Assembly (NCBI GenBank): GCA_023410975.1
Contig: JAEYPG010000016.1
Span: 1 to 15,727, forward strand
DNA length: 15,727 nt
Source of the DNA: Pseudomonadota bacterium
Lineage (GTDB): Bacteria; Pseudomonadota; Gammaproteobacteria; Burkholderiales; Burkholderiaceae_C
Direction: 5' to 3'
This document shows, piece by piece, positions 13,259 to 15,727 of this stretch. A program made the position numbers and the translations under genes. How positions within the stretch are numbered: the stretch's first letter is position 1; every line of letters starts with the position of its first letter. The notes under the pieces were generated by a model, which was not told the origin of the DNA, searched no databases, and saw only the letters and a program-made list of their open reading frames with translations.

Positions 13259-14389
13259 ATGGATTTCGCGCTCAACGACGACCACCTGGCGCTGCGCGAG
13301 GCGGTGCAGCGCTTCTGCGACGGCGAGTACCCCGCGCACGAGCGCGGCAACGCGCCGGCGCCCGAGACGGCCGCGCGGCGCCACGCGGCGATGGCGGACA
13401 TGGGCCTGCTGGGCCTGTCCTTCGATCCCGAGCTGGGCGGCAGCGGCCAGGGCCCGGTGGAGACGATGCTGGTGGCGCAGGCGCTGGGGCGCGCGCTCGG
13501 CGGCGGCGCCTGGTTCTCCAGCGTCGTGCTGGCCGGGCAGCTGCTGGCGCGGGCGGGCTCGCCCGCGCAGTGCACGCAGTGGCTGCCGCGCGTGGCCGCC
13601 GGCGAGCTGCGGCTGGCGCTGGCCTGCAGCGAGCCCCAGGCGCGCTACCACTTCGACGACGTGCAGACCCGTGCCCGCCGCGACGGCGCCGGCTGGGTCC
13701 TGGACGGCCGCAAGAGCCTGGTGCTCGATGGCGACAGCGCCGGGCTGCTGCTGGTGGTGGCACGCACCGCCGGTGAGCGCCACGGCCCCGAGGGCCTGAG
13801 CCTGTTCGCGGTGGATGCGGACGCACCGGGGCTGGGCCTGCGCGGCTTCAGCACGCTGGACGGCCGCCGCGCCGCCCACGTGGAGCTGCGCGGCGTGAAG
13901 GTGGACGCCGGGCGGCTGGTGGGCGCCGAAGGCGCGGCGCACGTGCTGCTGGACGAGACGCTGGACCGCGCCAACGCGGCGCTGTGTGCCGAGGCGGCCG
14001 GGGCCATCGAGGCGCTGGTCGATCTCACGACGGAGCAACTGCGCACGCGCAGGCAGTTCGGCGCGCCGCTGGCGAAATTCCAGGTGCTGCAGCACCGCCT
14101 GGCCGACATGGTGATCGCGCTGGAGCAGGCCAAGTCGATGGCCTGCGCCGCGGCCATGGCGCTGGAGGTGGACTCGGTCTCGCAGCGCCGGCGCCTGGTG
14201 TCTGCCGCCAAGGTGATGGTGGCGCAGCTGGGCCGCCAGGTCAGCCTGGCCGCGATCCAGATGCACGGCGCCATGGGCATGACCGAGGAGTGCCGCGTCG
14301 GGCACTACGCCAAGCGGCTGATGGCCATCGGCCAGACCCTGGGCGACGCGCACCACCACCTGCGCCGCTTCAGCGAGCAGGCGCACTGA
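13259..14389 (+). CDS. Acyl-CoA dehydrogenase, small (likely non-catalytic) subunit
   Basis: 376-residue acyl-CoA dehydrogenase homologue of the PimD small-subunit type. It keeps the C-terminal domain features RTRRQFGAPLAKFQVLQHRLADM (262-284), which bind the FAD of the neighbouring subunit, and QMHGAMGMTEECRVGHYAKRL (334-354). No glutamate stands at either known base position: the helix-G position is Asp236 (TLDRANA), and the region of the YEG motif reads MAIGQTLGD. The middle domain has only ACSEPQARYHF (122-132) in place of the usual E-P-x-x-G-S-D loop. These losses fit a structural subunit supplying flavin-binding surface to the large subunit rather than an independent enzyme. The ATG at 13259 has GGAG seven bases upstream, overlapping the large-subunit stop. 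A stand-alone enzyme with an unusual base cannot be fully excluded. Confidence 0.9.
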   Translation: MDFALNDDHLALREAVQRFCDGEYPAHERGNAPAPETAARRHAAMADMGLLGLSFDPELGGSGQGPVETMLVAQALGRALGGGAWFSSVVLAGQLLARAGSPAQCTQWLPRVAAGELRLALACSEPQARYHFDDVQTRARRDGAGWVLDGRKSLVLDGDSAGLLLVVARTAGERHGPEGLSLFAVDADAPGLGLRGFSTLDGRRAAHVELRGVKVDAGRLVGAEGAAHVLLDETLDRANAALCAEAAGAIEALVDLTTEQLRTRRQFGAPLAKFQVLQHRLADMVIALEQAKSMACAAAMALEVDSVSQRRRLVSAAKVMVAQLGRQVSLAAIQMHGAMGMTEECRVGHYAKRLMAIGQTLGDAHHHLRRFSEQAH

Positions 14390-14424
14390 CCCGCCCCGCA
14401 GAACGACATCCACAGGAGACACCG

Positions 14425-15405
14425 ATGAACCGTTGCCGTTTCATGAAGACGCTGCTGGCCGCAGCGGTCCTGGGCCTGGGCGCTGGCGCCCAGGCGCAGG
14501 ACAAGCCGCCCATGCGCATCCTCGTGGGCTTCGCGCCCGGCGGGTCCACCGACATGGTCGCGCGGCTGCTGGCGGAGAAGCTGCGCCAGCCGCTGGGCCA
14601 GACCGTCATCGTCGAGAACAAGCCCGGCGCCGGCGGGCGCCTGGCGGCCGAGGCGCTCAAGAATGCCGCGCCCGACGGCCAGACCTGGATGCTCGCGCCC
14701 AACGCCACCGGCGTGTTCCAGCACGTGCTCTATCCGGCCTCGGTGCTGAAGTACGACCTGCTGACCGACCTGGCGCCGGTGGCGATGGTGGTGTCGTACC
14801 CGCTGGCGCTGGCGGTCAACAGCCGCACCGGCGTGTCCAGTGCCAAGGACTACATCGCCTGGGTCAAGACGCATCCCAAGGAGGGCACCTTCGGCTCGGC
14901 GGGGCTGGGCGGCCACACGCACTTCAGCGGCCTGCAACTGGCCAAGGCCGCGGGCGTGGCGCTCAGCGTCGTGCCCTACCGCGGCAACGGCCCGCTGGTG
15001 ACGGATCTGGTGGGCGGGCAGGTGGCCGCCGGGATCATGACCGCGGGCGACATCGCGGCGCACCAGCGCGGCGGGCAGGTGAAGGTGATCGGCGTGTTCG
15101 GCTCCAAGCGCTCGGCGCTGCTGCCCGACGTGCCCACGCTCATGGAGCAGGGCTTCAACGTGGACACGGGCGACGCCTGGACCGCGCTGTGGGCGCCGGC
15201 TAAGACGCCCAAGGCCGAGATGGAGCGCATGCAGGCCGCCGTCAAGCAGGTGCTCGCCATGCCCGACGTGCGCGACATCCTCATCAACAAGCAGACCATG
15301 ACGCCGGACTTCCGTCCCGCCGGCGAGGTCGACGCGCTGCTGCGCAAGGAAATCGAGTACTGGGGCGGGGTCGTCAAGGCCACCGGCTTCCGGCCCGAGC
15401 AGTGA
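14425..15405 (+). CDS. Bug/TctC-family periplasmic substrate-binding protein (copy 2)
   Basis: 326-residue solute-binding protein of the tripartite tricarboxylate transporter family. A Sec-type signal peptide is clear: basic start, hydrophobic LLAAAVLGLGAGA and a probable cleavage after AQA at residue 24. Family landmarks are ILVGFAPGGSTDMVAR, GQTVIVENKPGAGGRLA, PDGQTWMLAPNAT, PYRGNGPLVTDLVGGQV and WAPAKTPKAEMERM. It is visibly close to copy 1 on the other arm, sharing TWM-APNAT and VSYPL, and looks roughly half identical over the whole length by eye. The ATG at 14425 has AGGAG with a six-base spacer; an in-frame ATG at residue 7 is less likely. It lies 35 bp after the small dehydrogenase subunit and 14 bp before the thiolase. 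As with copy 1, no TctA/TctB genes accompany it, so it presumably works with membrane proteins encoded elsewhere or as a sensor. Confidence 0.94.
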   Translation: MNRCRFMKTLLAAAVLGLGAGAQAQDKPPMRILVGFAPGGSTDMVARLLAEKLRQPLGQTVIVENKPGAGGRLAAEALKNAAPDGQTWMLAPNATGVFQHVLYPASVLKYDLLTDLAPVAMVVSYPLALAVNSRTGVSSAKDYIAWVKTHPKEGTFGSAGLGGHTHFSGLQLAKAAGVALSVVPYRGNGPLVTDLVGGQVAAGIMTAGDIAAHQRGGQVKVIGVFGSKRSALLPDVPTLMEQGFNVDTGDAWTALWAPAKTPKAEMERMQAAVKQVLAMPDVRDILINKQTMTPDFRPAGEVDALLRKEIEYWGGVVKATGFRPEQ

Positions 15406-15419
15406 GCGCGAGGAACACC

Positions 15420-15727
15420 ATGAGCCTCAACGGAAAAGCCTTCATCGTCGGGGCCTACGAGCACCCGACCCGCCAGGCCGACGACCTCTCCGTCGTGCGG
15501 CTGCATGCCGACGTGGCGCGCGGCGCGCTGGAGGATGCCGGGCTGAGCAAGTCCGACATCGACGGCTACTTCTGCGCCGGCGACGCCCCGGGCCTGGGCA
15601 CCACCACGGTGGCCGAGTACCTGGGCCTGAAGCTGCGCCACGTGGACAGCACCGAGTGCGGCGGCTCCGCGCCGATCCTGCACGTGGCGCACGCGGCCGA
15701 GGCCATCGCCGCGGGCCGCTGCAACGT
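15420..15727 (+). CDS. Thiolase-family protein (SCP2/thiolase-like type), partial at window end
   Basis: The first 102 residues of a thiolase-fold protein are visible; the full family length is about 380-400. Thiolases cleave 3-ketoacyl-CoA with CoA in the last beta-oxidation step. The start MSLNGKAFIVGAYEHPTR is of the SCP2/thiolase-like type and lacks the RTPIGKFGG signature of classical thiolases. The nucleophilic cysteine is most likely Cys80 in DSTECGGSAP. The ATG at 15420 has AGGAA about five bases upstream and sits 14 bp after the TctC stop codon. It completes the beta-oxidation set of the cluster. Such thiolases commonly travel with a DUF35 OB-fold partner gene, which would be expected just beyond the window. 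Retro-aldol or ketoacyl-transfer activity is an alternative to thiolysis. Confidence 0.88.
   Translation, partial: MSLNGKAFIVGAYEHPTRQADDLSVVRLHADVARGALEDAGLSKSDIDGYFCAGDAPGLGTTTVAEYLGLKLRHVDSTECGGSAPILHVAHAAEAIAAGRCN

Overview
The window is about 15.7 kb of very GC-rich, tightly packed bacterial DNA. It most resembles Burkholderiales, probably Comamonadaceae. The grounds are two Bug/TctC-type periplasmic binding proteins, an EtfB N-terminus of the betaproteobacterial type, and an intergenic repeat of the CCTGAGCTTGTCGAAGG class that I recall from this group. The taxonomy is inference; there is no rRNA or other marker here.

The layout is a divergent catabolic cluster around a 362-bp intergenic region (9544-9905). 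The left arm is transcribed on the minus strand, so it reads from right to left. It starts with a GntR/FCD regulator, a RidA-like protein and a LigJ/ACMSD-type amidohydrolase. A 192-bp gap holding a REP-like inverted repeat follows. Then come a Rieske oxygenase, a TctC binding protein, a second Rieske oxygenase and a PDR/VanB-type reductase. After an 88-bp gap come an enoyl-CoA hydratase, a stand-alone 3-hydroxyacyl-CoA dehydrogenase and the beginning of etfB, which is cut by the window edge. The right arm (plus strand) runs: ADP-forming acyl-CoA synthetase, two different acyl-CoA dehydrogenase subunits, a second TctC protein, and a thiolase of the SCP2/thiolase-like type that is cut by the right edge.

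Together the two arms hold every step of one CoA-dependent beta-oxidation cycle: activation, dehydrogenation, hydration, oxidation and thiolysis, plus electron transfer flavoprotein. They also hold two alpha-only Rieske oxygenases with a single visible reductase. My reading is that an imported acid, probably aromatic or alicyclic, is hydroxylated or demethylated by the Rieske enzymes and its acyl or ring-derived chain is degraded as CoA thioesters. The amidohydrolase and RidA would handle a hydrolytic, hydratase, decarboxylase or imine step. The substrate cannot be read from the sequence.

The two most interesting details are as follows. The acyl-CoA dehydrogenase pair looks like an obligate heteromer: the base appears moved to Glu247 of the large subunit, and the small subunit has no recognisable base. 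A quasi-palindromic motif (TGGTATGCCA / TTGCATGCCA) occurs at both ends of the divergent intergenic region and is a good candidate operator for the GntR regulator. No RNA genes, CRISPR arrays, insertion sequences or phage genes were seen.
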